Assembly: GCF_016446285.1 (NCBI RefSeq)
Contig: NZ_CP054140.1
Location: 229,501 to 293,500, forward strand
Source of the DNA: Desulfobulbus oligotrophicus
GTDB taxonomy: Bacteria; Desulfobacterota; Desulfobulbia; Desulfobulbales; Desulfobulbaceae
Length of the DNA: 64,000 nt
Reading direction: 5' to 3'
This document shows positions 34,037 to 44,421 of this stretch, one piece after another (the first letter of the stretch is position 1; every line of letters starts with the position of its first letter). The notes under the pieces are model-generated. The model was not told the DNA's origin, did no database searches, and worked only from the letters and a program-made list of their open reading frames with translations. The position numbers and the translations under genes are program-made.

Positions 34037-35212
34037 TCACCACCGCTGGTAAGGATCGACCTCTTCCTCCTCCATGCGCAGGTTATCGATATCTGAGGTA
34101 CGCTCACCGCGTGCAGCCTTCACCGTGTCCATGCCCCGTTTAATTTCACTGCGGTGAGAGGCGTAGAGGATCGCGGACTCTTCGGTGATGAGTCCGGTTT
34201 CAAACAACTCGAGCAGGTGCTGGTCAAAGGTGCGCATATCTTTGGTGGAACCATCCCGGATGACATTGTAAAATGTCTTCTCCTCGGTTTCACCGTTGAT
34301 GATCAGGTCTTTGATACGCAGACTGGTGCAGAGAATCTCCAGTGCTGCGACCCGTCCACCGCTGATACGCGGTAAAAGCCGCTGGCTGACAACCCAGCGG
34401 ATGGCATCGGCCAGCCGATTGCGGATCTGCGGCTGTTCATCGGTCTCAAACATGCCCAGGATACGGTTGATGGTCTGACCGGCATCAATGGTATGCAGGG
34501 TGGAAAACACCACATGCCCGGTTTCCGAGGCTGTCAGAGCAATCTCCAGGGTCTCCCGGTCCCGGATCTCACCAACCAGGATGACCTTGGGAGCCTGACG
34601 CAGAGCCGCCCGGAGGCCGTTGGCAAAGGTGTCGAAGTCGTCACCCATCTCCCGCTGGTTAAAGGTGGCCTTCTTGTGCGGGTGGATATACTCAATCGGA
34701 TCTTCCAGGGTAACGATATGCACCGGCCGTTCTTCATTGATCTTATTAAGAATTGCGGCCATGGATGTTGTCTTTCCCGTGCCGGTGGCACCGGTGAACA
34801 GGATCAGTCCGTTTACCTCCCGGGCCATCTTGCCAAAGGCATCAGGAAAATTAAAGGCCTGAATTGACGGGATTTTTGTTTCCAGTTTTCGTAAAACCGA
34901 GGAATAACATCCTTTCTGAGAAAAGATATTGACCCGGAAACGGACCTTGTCATCCAGGGAATAGGAGAGGTCGCAGGAGCCTTTGGTGACCAGATCCCGG
35001 AGCAGCCGGCGATTACCGCCGATGAGGTTGAGCGCAAAAACTTCAGATTGAAATGGCGTCAGCTCTGTGACCGGCGGGGTGACATCCACCGGGACAAGCA
35101 CACCGTCACTTTCCACCTGAAGAGATTTGCCGACAGTGATGTTCAGATCAGACACCCGCGCATGCCTGTTGAGCATGGCGGTAATCCAATAGTTAATCTC
35201 CTGTTGCTTCAT
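34037..35212 (-). CDS. pilT: Type IV pilus retraction ATPase, PilT/PilU family
   Basis: Cytoplasmic hexameric motor that disassembles type IV pili. The 391-residue protein has Walker A (LFTGATGTGKTTSMAAILN), an Asp box (HIVTLEDPIEYIH), Walker B (PKVILVGEIRDRETLEIAL) and a His box (GHVVFSTLHTIDAGQTINRI). The C-terminus is longer than in minimal PilT (acidic MEEEEVDPYQRW), which leans toward the PilU or PilT2 branch. No pilin or pilC gene lies nearby. Confidence 0.88.
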   Translation of the reverse strand: MKQQEINYWITAMLNRHARVSDLNITVGKSLQVESDGVLVPVDVTPPVTELTPFQSEVFALNLIGGNRRLLRDLVTKGSCDLSYSLDDKVRFRVNIFSQKGCYSSVLRKLETKIPSIQAFNFPDAFGKMAREVNGLILFTGATGTGKTTSMAAILNKINEERPVHIVTLEDPIEYIHPHKKATFNQREMGDDFDTFANGLRAALRQAPKVILVGEIRDRETLEIALTASETGHVVFSTLHTIDAGQTINRILGMFETDEQPQIRNRLADAIRWVVSQRLLPRISGGRVAALEILCTSLRIKDLIINGETEEKTFYNVIRDGSTKDMRTFDQHLLELFETGLITEESAILYASHRSEIKRGMDTVKAARGERTSDIDNLRMEEEEVDPYQRW

Positions 35213-35314
35213 AGCGTATCCTGGTATTGAATTGACAAAAGCATTTTATTACGTTTTATCGCTTCACAGTGATGAAAGACAAGAAAAAAATAGTTTTGCC
35301 TTGAGGTGACGATT

Positions 35315-37144
35315 ATGGCGAACCCATTACGGAGTGCGGTGACAACAGAGGGAAGAAGGATGGCCGGAGCCCGGGCACTCTGGCGGGCCAACGGCAGGCG
35401 GGAAGAACAGATGAACCGACCGGTGATTGCCGTGGTCAACTCCTTTACCCAGTTTGTTCCCGGGCACGTGCACCTTCACGACATCGGCCAGAGGGTCAAA
35501 CAACAGATCGAAGCCCTAGGATGCTTTGCCGCTGAGTTCAACACCATCGCCATTGACGACGGTATCGCCATGGGACACGACGGCATGCTCTACTCCCTGC
35601 CGTCCCGAGAGCTGATTGCCGATTCGGTTGAGTACATGTGCAATGCCCACAAGGCCGACGCCATGGTCTGTATCTCCAACTGTGACAAGATCACCCCGGG
35701 CATGCTCATGGCGGCGATGCGCCTCAACATACCGGCGATCTTTGTCTCCGGAGGACCGATGGAGGCCGGACGCGCCGGCAACAAACCCATCGACCTGATC
35801 GACGCGATGATCCTGGCCGGTGACGAAACAGTAAGCGAGGCCGAGGTCGCCGAGGTCGAACGTTCTGCCTGTCCGACCTGCGGCTCCTGTTCCGGCATGT
35901 TTACCGCCAACTCGATGAACTGTCTTAACGAGGCACTGGGTTTGGCATTACCCGGAAACGGCACCGTGGTTGCCACCCACGCGACCCGGCTCACTCTTTT
36001 CGAACAGGCGGCACAACGGATCGTTGCCATGTGTGAAGCCTGGTACGACTGCGGTGACGACCGGGTTCTCCCCCGATCCATCGCCACCAAAGCCGCCTTC
36101 CGCAATGCCATGGCCCTTGACATCGCCATGGGTGGCTCGACCAACACCGTCCTGCACATCCTCGCCATTGCTCATGAGGCTGAGGTTGACTTCACCATGC
36201 AGGATATTGATGAGCTGTCCCGCCGGGTACCCAACCTGTGCAAAGTTGCACCAAGCTCCCACTATCACGTCGAAGATGTCAACCGTGCCGGCGGCGTACT
36301 GGGCATTCTGGCTGAACTGGATCGCGGCGGTCTGCTTGACACCTCGGTACACCGGGTCGACGGCATGACCCTGGACCAGGCACTGGCCCATTATGACATC
36401 ATGCGTCCCGATGTTCAGGAGGCGGCACGTACGCTTTATCGCAGTGCTCCTGCCGGCAGACGCAACCTGGTGATGGGTTCGCAAAACACCTTCTACGACG
36501 AACTGGATACCGACCGGGTACATGGTTGTCTTCGCGATATTGACCACGCTTACTCGCAAGACGGCGGCCTGGCTGTTCTGTACGGCAACATTGCGGAAAA
36601 GGGCTGCATTGTCAAGACAGCCGGAGTGGACACCTCAATCCTCCACTTCATGGGGGCAGCCAAAATGTATCACTCTCAGGACGAGGCCTGTGACGCCATC
36701 CTCGGCGGCGATGTTCAGGCCGGCGATGTGGTGTTCATTCTCTACGAAGGCCCGAAGGGAGGCCCCGGCATGCAGGAGATGCTCTACCCCACCTCGTATC
36801 TTAAATCCCGGCACCTGGGCGCGGCCTGTGCGCTTGTCACCGACGGTCGATTCTCGGGCGGAACCTCAGGGCTGTCGATCGGCCATGTTTCACCCGAAGC
36901 AGCCGCCGGCGGCGCCATCGGCCTGGTTCGTAACGGTGATCGTATCGATATTAATATTCCCGAACGCTCTATCTCGCTGCTGATCAGCGAGGAGGAGATG
37001 CTTGCACGCCGTCGGGAAGAAGAGGCGCGGGGGAATCTGGCCTTCACCCCGGATAGAACTCGAACGGTTTCCACCGCTCTTCAGGCCTATGCACGCTTTG
37101 CCGCCTCTGCAGACAGGGGGGCGGTCCGCATTCTCACCCCGTAA
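35315..37144 (+). CDS. ilvD: Dihydroxy-acid dehydratase
   Basis: Iron-sulfur enzyme of valine, leucine and isoleucine synthesis. The 609-residue protein matches E. coli IlvD over its full length: [61 protein letters not shown] (cluster cysteines) and [20 protein letters not shown]. The ATG at 35315 has GAGGTGA about 6 bases upstream; an in-frame GTG at 35306 is less likely. Divergent from pilT and closed by a strong terminator. Confidence 0.96.
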   Translation: MANPLRSAVTTEGRRMAGARALWRANGRREEQMNRPVIAVVNSFTQFVPGHVHLHDIGQRVKQQIEALGCFAAEFNTIAIDDGIAMGHDGMLYSLPSRELIADSVEYMCNAHKADAMVCISNCDKITPGMLMAAMRLNIPAIFVSGGPMEAGRAGNKPIDLIDAMILAGDETVSEAEVAEVERSACPTCGSCSGMFTANSMNCLNEALGLALPGNGTVVATHATRLTLFEQAAQRIVAMCEAWYDCGDDRVLPRSIATKAAFRNAMALDIAMGGSTNTVLHILAIAHEAEVDFTMQDIDELSRRVPNLCKVAPSSHYHVEDVNRAGGVLGILAELDRGGLLDTSVHRVDGMTLDQALAHYDIMRPDVQEAARTLYRSAPAGRRNLVMGSQNTFYDELDTDRVHGCLRDIDHAYSQDGGLAVLYGNIAEKGCIVKTAGVDTSILHFMGAAKMYHSQDEACDAILGGDVQAGDVVFILYEGPKGGPGMQEMLYPTSYLKSRHLGAACALVTDGRFSGGTSGLSIGHVSPEAAAGGAIGLVRNGDRIDINIPERSISLLISEEEMLARRREEEARGNLAFTPDRTRTVSTALQAYARFAASADRGAVRILTP

Positions 37145-37194
37145 GGTGCAGGGCAGCGACGGCCTGCAAAGACACGGACAGAAAAATCACTGCA

Positions 37195-37222
37195 CCCGGC
37201 GTAGCCCACGCCGGGTTTTTTT
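37195..37222 (+). terminator. ilvD rho-independent terminator
   Basis: Perfect 8-bp stem CCCGGCGT/ACGCCGGG (37195-37202 and 37208-37215) with a 5-base loop and seven Ts, 50 bases after the ilvD stop. Confidence 0.93.
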
Positions 37223-37240
37223 GCTTGCGCACTGCAAACA

Positions 37241-37279
37241 AAAACCCCGCGAACACGCTCTATAAACGTATTTGCGGGG
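37241..37279 (-). terminator. Cold-shock gene terminator
   Basis: Minus strand: CCCCGCAAATACG pairs with CGTGTTCGCGGGG with two mismatched positions, followed by a TTTTTG tract. It lies 19 bases after the cold-shock gene stop. Confidence 0.85.
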
Positions 37280-37297
37280 TAACAAGACGGCCAACGA

Positions 37298-37498
37298 CTA
37301 TAGCTTGTTTACATTTTCTGCAGCCGGTCCCTTGGCTCCACTGACAACCTCAAAAGTAACCCGATCACCTTCTTTCAGGGACTTGAAACCCTGGCCCTGA
37401 ATCGCAGAGTAGTGCACAAACACGTCTTTGCCACCGTCCTGCTGAATAAAGCCAAATCCCTTAGAATCATTGAACCACTTCACTGTTCCCTCTGCCAT
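37298..37498 (-). CDS. Cold-shock domain protein (CspA family)
   Basis: 66-residue RNA chaperone of the CspA type: [15 protein letters not shown] (RNP-1 KGFGFI), DVFVHYSAI (RNP-2) and the usual EGDRVTFEV. Strong ribosome site AAGGAGG 7 bases before the ATG. Single-gene unit with its own terminator. Confidence 0.95.
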   Translation of the reverse strand: MAEGTVKWFNDSKGFGFIQQDGGKDVFVHYSAIQGQGFKSLKEGDRVTFEVVSGAKGPAAENVNKL

Positions 37499-38058
37499 AG
37501 CCGTTCCTCCTTGTGTGACGACCTAACTCAGGCCCGTATCCGGACCATTTTACGAATAAGGGTTCATCGTACAGCTGCCATCCCGGTGCTGCTCCAACAG
37601 CACTTCAGACGATGGAAGCATACGGCATGCCCCCTAAAAAAACCTGGATGATGCAGCGCGCGCTGCAAAGCATGATACACACACCGCAATAACCGGCTGT
37701 GCTCTATTGCCACCATTAGTATGTACCTGAAATGCACGATATGGGGCCTGAGCAAAAACGAAAAAGGGCCCATGAAAAAGACAGCGGTGAGTGAGAGAGG
37801 GACTTTCATTCAGCAAAACGATGTGCGAACATAACGGTACAGCAGGCAGAGGAAAATGTTCTCAACGGGGAACAACATGAGTGGAAATGAAAAGTAACTG
37901 TAAAACACAGGTATTTTAACTGTCCTGCCTGAGTAAGTGGGGCTGCCTTTCGGCACTGATATACTGTGGAGGTTCTACCGTAAAACACAGTGGAATGCCA
38001 GCTGTTTTTCACTGTCTGCAGTATTTCTTTTAACAGGCGGGCTGTGGTTCCCGCCTCT
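37499..38058. other. 560-bp gap between the cold-shock gene and glyQ
   Basis: No gene recognised. It presumably holds the cold-shock promoter and leader. An inverted repeat GGCGGG/CCCGCC near 38036-38064 lies at the very end of glyQ but has no T tract. Nothing resembling glyS was found here. Confidence 0.5.
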
Positions 38059-38934
38059 TCAGGCTGTCTGTTTGAGGAGCGGATGTCCCATATCCTCCCG
38101 CAACTTGACATATCGCTGGGCAACCAAACGGACGATATGGCGTATTCTGCCGATATACCGTGTGCGCTCGGAAACGCTGATCGCCTGCCGGGCATCGAGC
38201 AGATTGAAGGTATGTGAACACTTGAGGCAGTAATCGTAACTGGGAAGAATCAGGTTTTTTTCAGCCAGCCTCAGGGCCTCACGCTCATAGGTGTCAAAGG
38301 CGATCATCAGATCAGGAACGCTGGCCTCTTCAAAGTTAAAAACAGAGTACTCTTTTTCCGCCTGGTGGAAGATCTCCCCATAGGTGACATCCCGGTTCCA
38401 GGCGATATCGTAGACGGAATCCACCTTCTGCAGGTACATGGCAATCCGTTCAAGCCCGTAGGTGATCTCAACAGTGACGGGTTTCAGGTCAATGGAACCG
38501 GCCTGTTGGAAATAGGTGAACTGAGTGATCTCCATCCCGTCCAACCAGACTTCCCAGCCCAATCCCCAGGCACCAAGGGTTGGTGATTCCCAGTCATCCT
38601 CAACAAAGCGGATATCGTGCTCAAGAAGGTTGAGGCCGAATCTCTCAAGACTTTCCAGAAACATCTCCTGAATATTGGCCGGAGATGGCTTGATCACCAC
38701 CTGATACTGGTAGTAGTGCTGCAACCGGTTAGGATTTTCGCCGTACCGTCCGTCGGTCGGGCGCCGCGACGGTTGAACATAGGCGGCCTTCCAGGGCTCC
38801 GGTCCCAGGGCGCGGAGTGTTGTGGCGGGATGAAAGGTACCGGCCCCCACTTCCATATCATAGGGCTGCATGACAACACAGCCCGCGGTTGCCCAGTAGC
38901 TGTTCAAGGTGGCAATGATATCCTGAAAATACAT
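38059..38934 (-). CDS. glyQ: Glycyl-tRNA synthetase, alpha subunit
   Basis: Catalytic alpha subunit of the alpha2-beta2 glycyl-tRNA synthetase, 291 residues: [37 protein letters not shown] at the N-terminus (class II motif 1 area), [21 protein letters not shown], and [19 protein letters not shown]. In most genomes glyS follows directly; here the next gene downstream is an unrelated cold-shock gene, so the beta subunit must lie elsewhere. Divergent from uvrA. Confidence 0.95.
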   Translation of the reverse strand: MYFQDIIATLNSYWATAGCVVMQPYDMEVGAGTFHPATTLRALGPEPWKAAYVQPSRRPTDGRYGENPNRLQHYYQYQVVIKPSPANIQEMFLESLERFGLNLLEHDIRFVEDDWESPTLGAWGLGWEVWLDGMEITQFTYFQQAGSIDLKPVTVEITYGLERIAMYLQKVDSVYDIAWNRDVTYGEIFHQAEKEYSVFNFEEASVPDLMIAFDTYEREALRLAEKNLILPSYDYCLKCSHTFNLLDARQAISVSERTRYIGRIRHIVRLVAQRYVKLREDMGHPLLKQTA

Positions 38935-39075
38935 GATAAATTCTTTCCAGTATTGATTGTTGGTAGATCATGGCTACAAGTGTGCAGCAATCTACCACAG
39001 CCTGAAGCACGGGTAAATGAAATTATCGGCATCGGGCCGCAGGGATACAGGGCAGCGCCTTGACAGGAGTATTGC

Positions 39076-41904
39076 ATGGAACCACAATTTTTACGCATTC
39101 GCGGGGCGCGGATGCACAATCTGAAGAACATCTCTGCCGACTTGCCGCGTAACAAGCTGATCGTCTTTACCGGCCTGTCCGGTTCAGGCAAATCGACACT
39201 GGCCTTTGACACCCTTTATGCCGAAGGGCAAAGACGCTATGTTGAATCACTCTCCACCTATGCCAGGCAGTTTCTCGGCCAGATGGACAAACCCGATGTT
39301 GACCTGCTTGAAGGGTTGTCACCGGCCGTATCCATCGAACAGAAGACCACCAGCAAAAATCCGCGTTCCACCGTTGGTACAGTGACCGAGATCTATGATC
39401 ACCTTCGCCTGCTCTTTGCCCGGGCGGGACAACCGCACTGCCCCCAGTGCGGCCAACCGATCCGATCACAGTCGGTGCACGATATCCTGGAGGCCCTGCT
39501 CAACCGGCCGGAAGGAGAAAAACTGCTGCTCCTGGCTCCGGTTATCAAACACAAAAAAGGGCAACATGAGCAGGTGTTGCAGCGGCTGCGCAAGGAGGGC
39601 TTTGTTCGGGCAAGGGTGGACGGTGAGATCCGCTCTTTAAGCGAGGAGATTGTTCTTGATAAAAACAAGTACCACTACATCGAGGCGGTGGTGGACCGGC
39701 TGGTTATCAAATCTTCCATTCGCCGGCGATTGGACGAATCAGTAAGTACCGCCCTCACACTCAGTGGCGGCACCCTGCTGGCGTTTTTCCCGGACAGCGA
39801 CGAAGAGGTACTCTTCAGCGAGTCCGCCGCCTGTCACCAGTGCTCCATCTCGGTGCCTGAACTTTCCACGCAGCTGTTTTCCTTTAACAATCCCCAGGGC
39901 GCCTGTCCGGTCTGCAGCGGTCTCGGAGTCAACCAGTTCATCGATGAGCGGCTGATTGTTCCGGACCCGACCCTTTCTCTGCTCGATGGTGCCATTGCCC
40001 CCTGGACCCGTCGTCGACTCTCCACACAGTCACACCACTGGATAGAAGCATTCTCCCGGCACTACGGTTTTGCACCGGACACCCCTTTTGCCGACCTGCC
40101 GGCCAAGGCCCGGAAGGCGTTACTGCAGGGGACCGGTCGGGAAAAGCTGGAGTTCATCCATACCCGTGGCCGCCGCACCCTGGTGTCGCAGATCGCCTTT
40201 GAAGGAATCGTTCCCCGGCTCAACCGGTTGTTTCGCGAAACCACCTCCAACCGTTTACGCGATGAGATCGAGGAGTTCATGACGGAACAGAACTGTCCGG
40301 CCTGCCGGGGAGCACGCCTCAAACCGGAAGCCCTGGCAGTACGGGTCGGCCGCTGGTCCATCATTGAACTGTGCCGCCTGGCCATTGAACAGCTGGTGGT
40401 GGAACTAGAGACACTTACCTTTGAGCCCCGTCAGACGGTCATTGCCACCCCGATCCTTAAGGAGATCCGTGAACGGCTCTCCTTTCTCCAGGGCGTGGGG
40501 CTTGGTTACCTGTCGCTGGACAGAAAGGCCGGTACTCTGTCCGGGGGAGAGGCGCAACGTATCCGGCTTGCCTCACAGATCGGCTCCGGCCTGGCCGGCG
40601 TCCTCTATATCCTTGATGAACCCAGTATCGGGCTGCATCAGCGCGATAACAACAAGCTCATCAAAACGCTGATCAACCTCCGGAACCTGGGGAACACGGT
40701 GATTGTGGTCGAACACGATTCCGACACCATCGCCAATGCCGACCATGTTCTCGACATCGGTCCCGGTGCCGGTGTTCACGGCGGCGAAATCCTCTACTCC
40801 GGGCCGGTACCGGGCCTGCTCGACTGCGAGCTCTCCCAGACCGGCGGTTATCTTTCCGGCCGTTTAAAAATCGACGTACCGGCAAAACGGCGGCCGGCAA
40901 CCAAACGGGCCATTGAAGTGCGCGGCGCCACCATCAACAACCTGCAGAAGCTGTCTGTCAGCTTCCCGTTGGGACTGATGACCTGCGTCACCGGCGTCTC
41001 CGGTTCCGGCAAGAGTTCTCTGGTGATCGAAACCGTCTTTCGTGAGGCTGAACGGTATTTTGCCGATAAAAAGGGGTACCTGCGCGGCCCCCATGTTCTG
41101 CACGGTCTGGAGCAGCTCGACAAGGTGATCGACATCGACCAGAGCCCCATCGGTCGTACCCCGCGCTCCAACCCGGCCACCTATACCGGGGTGATGACAC
41201 CGATCCGTGAACTCCTGGCCCGTCTTCCCGAATCCCGTGCCCGCGGTTACAAGCCCGGTCGCTTCAGCTTTAACCTCAAGGGTGGACGCTGCGAGGCATG
41301 CGAGGGTGACGGCGTCCTCCGCATTGCCATGCACTTTCTCCCTGATATCTATGTAACCTGTGAACGCTGTCAAGGGAAACGCTACAACCAGGAAACGCTT
41401 GATATTCGCTACAAGGAGAAGAACATAGCTGAAATCCTGCAGATGACCGTGGAAGAAGCGCTGGAGTTCTTTCAAAACGTACCGCCCATTGCCGGCCGCC
41501 TGCAGACCATTGTTGATGTGGGTCTGGGGTACCTTTCTTTAGGCCAGAGCTCGGTGACACTGTCCGGCGGTGAGGCACAGCGGGTCAAACTGGCAAAAGA
41601 ACTGAGTCGCCGCTCCACCGGCCAGACCCTCTACATCCTCGATGAACCAACAACCGGTCTGCATCCCGCCGATATCCAGCACCTGCTGCGCGTGCTCGAT
41701 CGGCTGGTCAGCAGCGGCAATACAGTGGTTGTGATTGAACACAACCTGGATGTGATTAAAACAGCCGACCATGTGATCGATATCGGCCCTGAAGGCGGCA
41801 GCGGCGGCGGGCAGGTCATTGCCACCGGCACTCCGGAGGCGGTTGCCCGCATCCCCGATTCCTACACCGGCATGTTTCTGAAACAATTTCTGAACAACGA
41901 CTAA
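39076..41904 (+). CDS. uvrA: UvrABC excinuclease subunit A
   Basis: Damage-recognition ATPase of nucleotide excision repair; 942 residues. Two ABC modules: Walker [19 protein letters not shown] near residue 35 and [17 protein letters not shown] near residue 640, with ABC signatures [12 protein letters not shown] and [12 protein letters not shown]. Zinc modules are CHQC...CPVC (about 255-280) and CEAC...CERC (about 740-770). Start ATG at 39076 with GGAG about 8 bases before it. Confidence 0.97.
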   Translation: MEPQFLRIRGARMHNLKNISADLPRNKLIVFTGLSGSGKSTLAFDTLYAEGQRRYVESLSTYARQFLGQMDKPDVDLLEGLSPAVSIEQKTTSKNPRSTVGTVTEIYDHLRLLFARAGQPHCPQCGQPIRSQSVHDILEALLNRPEGEKLLLLAPVIKHKKGQHEQVLQRLRKEGFVRARVDGEIRSLSEEIVLDKNKYHYIEAVVDRLVIKSSIRRRLDESVSTALTLSGGTLLAFFPDSDEEVLFSESAACHQCSISVPELSTQLFSFNNPQGACPVCSGLGVNQFIDERLIVPDPTLSLLDGAIAPWTRRRLSTQSHHWIEAFSRHYGFAPDTPFADLPAKARKALLQGTGREKLEFIHTRGRRTLVSQIAFEGIVPRLNRLFRETTSNRLRDEIEEFMTEQNCPACRGARLKPEALAVRVGRWSIIELCRLAIEQLVVELETLTFEPRQTVIATPILKEIRERLSFLQGVGLGYLSLDRKAGTLSGGEAQRIRLASQIGSGLAGVLYILDEPSIGLHQRDNNKLIKTLINLRNLGNTVIVVEHDSDTIANADHVLDIGPGAGVHGGEILYSGPVPGLLDCELSQTGGYLSGRLKIDVPAKRRPATKRAIEVRGATINNLQKLSVSFPLGLMTCVTGVSGSGKSSLVIETVFREAERYFADKKGYLRGPHVLHGLEQLDKVIDIDQSPIGRTPRSNPATYTGVMTPIRELLARLPESRARGYKPGRFSFNLKGGRCEACEGDGVLRIAMHFLPDIYVTCERCQGKRYNQETLDIRYKEKNIAEILQMTVEEALEFFQNVPPIAGRLQTIVDVGLGYLSLGQSSVTLSGGEAQRVKLAKELSRRSTGQTLYILDEPTTGLHPADIQHLLRVLDRLVSSGNTVVVIEHNLDVIKTADHVIDIGPEGGSGGGQVIATGTPEAVARIPDSYTGMFLKQFLNND

Positions 41905-42023
41905 CGATTTTTCATTGTCTTTCCAAACTGTCGCCTGTTAGGATGCCCGGCAGAGCATCAACCCGAACCGGCGGCCGTCTCACCAACGCCTGTTTTTATT
42001 GACTTTTACCACAAGGACATACC

Positions 42024-42488
42024 ATGTCAGACCAGATCCCTGAACAGCAGGAAATTCCGATTTTCCGCATGCAGAAGATGTACATTAAAGATTTTTCCTT
42101 TGAGAGTCCCAACAGTCCCAAGATCTTCCTGGTCCGCGATCAGAATCCCAAGGTGGACTTCAACCTGCAGTTGAAAAATCAGAAACTCGACGACGACCAC
42201 AGTGAAGTTTCCATTGCCATCACTGCCAAAGTACTGGATAAAAAGAATGATGACTCGGTCATGTTCATCGTTGAAATCGAACATGCTGCCGTTTTCCTGA
42301 TGAAGAACATTCCCGAGGAACACCACGACCGGGTACTGGCGGTCGACTGTCCGCTCATGCTCTTTCCCTTTACCCGGCAGATCGTCTGTCAGGCGGCGGT
42401 GGACGGCGGTTTCATGCCGTTTTTAATGGAGCCCATCAACTTCATTGCCCTGTACGACAATGCCCAGCAACAGGAAAAGGATGCATAA
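42024..42488 (+). CDS. secB: Protein-export chaperone SecB
   Basis: Tetrameric cytoplasmic chaperone delivering preproteins to SecA; 154 residues. Family features: FRMQKMYIKDFSFESPNSP near the N-terminus, then CPLMLFPFTRQIVCQAAVDGGF and FMPFLMEPINFIALY. Stand-alone gene after uvrA, with an AAGGA site before the ATG. Confidence 0.93.
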   Translation: MSDQIPEQQEIPIFRMQKMYIKDFSFESPNSPKIFLVRDQNPKVDFNLQLKNQKLDDDHSEVSIAITAKVLDKKNDDSVMFIVEIEHAAVFLMKNIPEEHHDRVLAVDCPLMLFPFTRQIVCQAAVDGGFMPFLMEPINFIALYDNAQQQEKDA

Positions 42489-42735
42489 CGAACAGACAAC
42501 CATTTTCAGGAAAAGCACATAAAAAAAGCAGCGGAACCCATGGCCCTTTTTACTGTTCAACACAATAAAGAAGGCGATAACAGATATCTCTTACCCGTCT
42601 TCCGGTGTCACCGCCGGTAACAGAAAACAGGCAGCGCCTGCACAACTTCTTTTGAAAAAGTGCAGGCCCGGCCTTTCCTGAGCATACAGACAACAATCAA
42701 CCGCTGCGGTTGATGACAGACCCGGGGAGATCATC

Positions 42736-43275
42736 ATGCTGTATTCAACAGAACACAAAACTTCACTTGGAACAGTCACTCTGGTCAGCGACGGCGACAG
42801 CCTTGTCGGCCTCTGGGCCGACGGCCAGAAATACTTTGCCGCCACCGTGCAGAACAAGGTCCTGACGCCGTCAGACCTGCCTGTCTTTACCCTGGTCAAG
42901 CAGTGGCTGGACAGGTACTTTGCCGGAGAAAAACCGGCGATCTCGGAACTGCCGCTGTCTCCCCGGGGAAGTGCCTTCAGAACAGCGGTCTGGGATATGC
43001 TGTGTGCCATTCCCTACGGACAGGTGACCACCTATGGTGCCATTGCCAGGGCAATGGCGGCCAAGCTGCACAAGGAAAGGATGTCCAGCCAGGCAGTGGG
43101 CGGAGCAGTGGGGCACAACCCCATCTCCATCATTATCCCCTGCCACAGGGTTGTCGGCTCGAACGGCAGCCTGACGGGTTATGCCGGGGGTATCGATAAA
43201 AAAATACAGCTTCTGGAACTTGAAGGGGTGGATACTTCGCAGTTTTTCATTCCGAAAAAAGGCACGGCTCTGTAA
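42736..43275 (+). CDS. ogt: Methylated-DNA--protein-cysteine methyltransferase
   Basis: Suicide repair of O6-alkylguanine and O4-alkylthymine. The 179-residue protein has the active-site IIPCHRVVGSNGSLTGYAGG with the acceptor Cys, and a helix-turn-helix segment IPYGQVTTYGAIARAM. Lacks an Ada regulatory domain. Five bases separate it from the alkA-like glycosylase, forming an alkylation-repair pair. Confidence 0.93.
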   Translation: MLYSTEHKTSLGTVTLVSDGDSLVGLWADGQKYFAATVQNKVLTPSDLPVFTLVKQWLDRYFAGEKPAISELPLSPRGSAFRTAVWDMLCAIPYGQVTTYGAIARAMAAKLHKERMSSQAVGGAVGHNPISIIIPCHRVVGSNGSLTGYAGGIDKKIQLLELEGVDTSQFFIPKKGTAL

Positions 43276-43280
43276 CACCG

Positions 43281-43952
43281 ATGTTTTTTGAATACGGAGA
43301 ACAGGAAACAGCCTATCTCAAGAAAAAAGATCAGGCCCTGGCCGGGGTCATTGACGAAGTCGGGCACATCCACCGGGAGGTCATACCCGATCTGTTCGCA
43401 GCGCTTATCCATGCGATCATCGGCCAGCAGATCTCCACCAAGGCGCATACAACCGTCTGGCAACGCGCCCAGACCATGTTTGCGCCAATAACACCGGAAC
43501 ACATCGTCTCTCTTCCGGTGGACAGGCTGCAAACCTGCGGCATCTCCATGAGAAAGGCCGTGTACATCCATGAAATGGCCGCAACCGTCTTAAACGGCAG
43601 CCTTGACCTGGACGAACTGCACGCTCTGGATGATGACGCCGTGTGCAAACGCCTGTGCACAATCCGCGGTATCGGCGTGTGGACGGCGGAGATGCTGATG
43701 ACCTTTTCCATGCAGCGCCCGGATATCTTAAGCTGGGGCGATCTGGCTATCCAGCGTGGCCTCAGGATGCTCTATCGACATCGGGCCATCACCCCGGCCC
43801 TGTTTACAAAGTACAGAAGGCGATACTCCCCGTACTCCACCGTGGCCAGCCTCTATCTCTGGGCTCTGGCCGGGGGCGCCTGCAGCGGATATACTGATCC
43901 GGCGCCCGGAAAGAACGCTCTCAAAAAAACCGGATCAACACCGGACAGATAA
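43281..43952 (+). CDS. DNA-3-methyladenine glycosylase, AlkA-like
   Basis: HhH-GPD base-excision glycosylase (223 residues): LFAALIHAIIGQQISTKAH, then the hairpin LCTIRGIGVWTAEMLM and catalytic Asp in SWGDLAIQRGLR. Lacks the N-terminal domain of E. coli AlkA, as in short bacterial forms. Co-transcribed with ogt. Confidence 0.88.
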   Translation: MFFEYGEQETAYLKKKDQALAGVIDEVGHIHREVIPDLFAALIHAIIGQQISTKAHTTVWQRAQTMFAPITPEHIVSLPVDRLQTCGISMRKAVYIHEMAATVLNGSLDLDELHALDDDAVCKRLCTIRGIGVWTAEMLMTFSMQRPDILSWGDLAIQRGLRMLYRHRAITPALFTKYRRRYSPYSTVASLYLWALAGGACSGYTDPAPGKNALKKTGSTPDR

Positions 43953-43973
43953 AAAAAACTGCAGCGAGATGCC

Positions 43974-44333
43974 ATGATTTTTGTTCTGCTTGAAGTGATC
44001 ATTAAAAAAGAGGGGATGCAACAGTACCTTGCCCTGGCGGCGGCTCTGAGAGACGAACTTGCACAGGCCGAGGGGTTTATCCGCTCAGAACGATTCCAAA
44101 GCCTGACCGATGAGCGCAAGCTGCTCAGCCTGTCGGTCTGGGAAAGTGAACAGGCTGTGGAACAGTGGCGGAACACCGCAAAACACCGCTTGAGTCAACA
44201 GCAGGGCCGTGCAGCTCTGTTCGACAGCTATACGCTGACCGTTGCCGCAAAGATCAGATCGTACACCAAAGACGATCGCACAGAAACACCCGGAGACTCA
44301 AAAGAGTTCTTTGCCGGACCCTCTTCAGACTGA
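43974..44333 (+). CDS. Antibiotic biosynthesis monooxygenase (ABM) domain protein
   Basis: 119-residue small dimeric alpha/beta-barrel protein: MIFVLLEVIIKKEGMQQYLALAAALRDE, GFIRSERFQSLTDERKLLSLSVWESEQAVEQWRN, the usual ABM pattern. Such proteins may be monooxygenases or stress proteins; the substrate is not predictable. Follows the repair pair by 21 bases and may share its transcript. Confidence 0.75.
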   Translation: MIFVLLEVIIKKEGMQQYLALAAALRDELAQAEGFIRSERFQSLTDERKLLSLSVWESEQAVEQWRNTAKHRLSQQQGRAALFDSYTLTVAAKIRSYTKDDRTETPGDSKEFFAGPSSD

Positions 44334-44421
44334 AGCGGAAGAAAGGCTGCGAACAGATCCGGCTACAGACGGGCATCGACTGTGTTTTCTTTGACCTTAA
44401 CCCTTTTTCAAGGAGTTTCCC

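Noticed and set aside
37806-38195. Possible glyS remnant downstream of glyQ
   Set aside because: The only open frame there overlaps glyQ out of frame and shows no glycyl-tRNA synthetase beta features.
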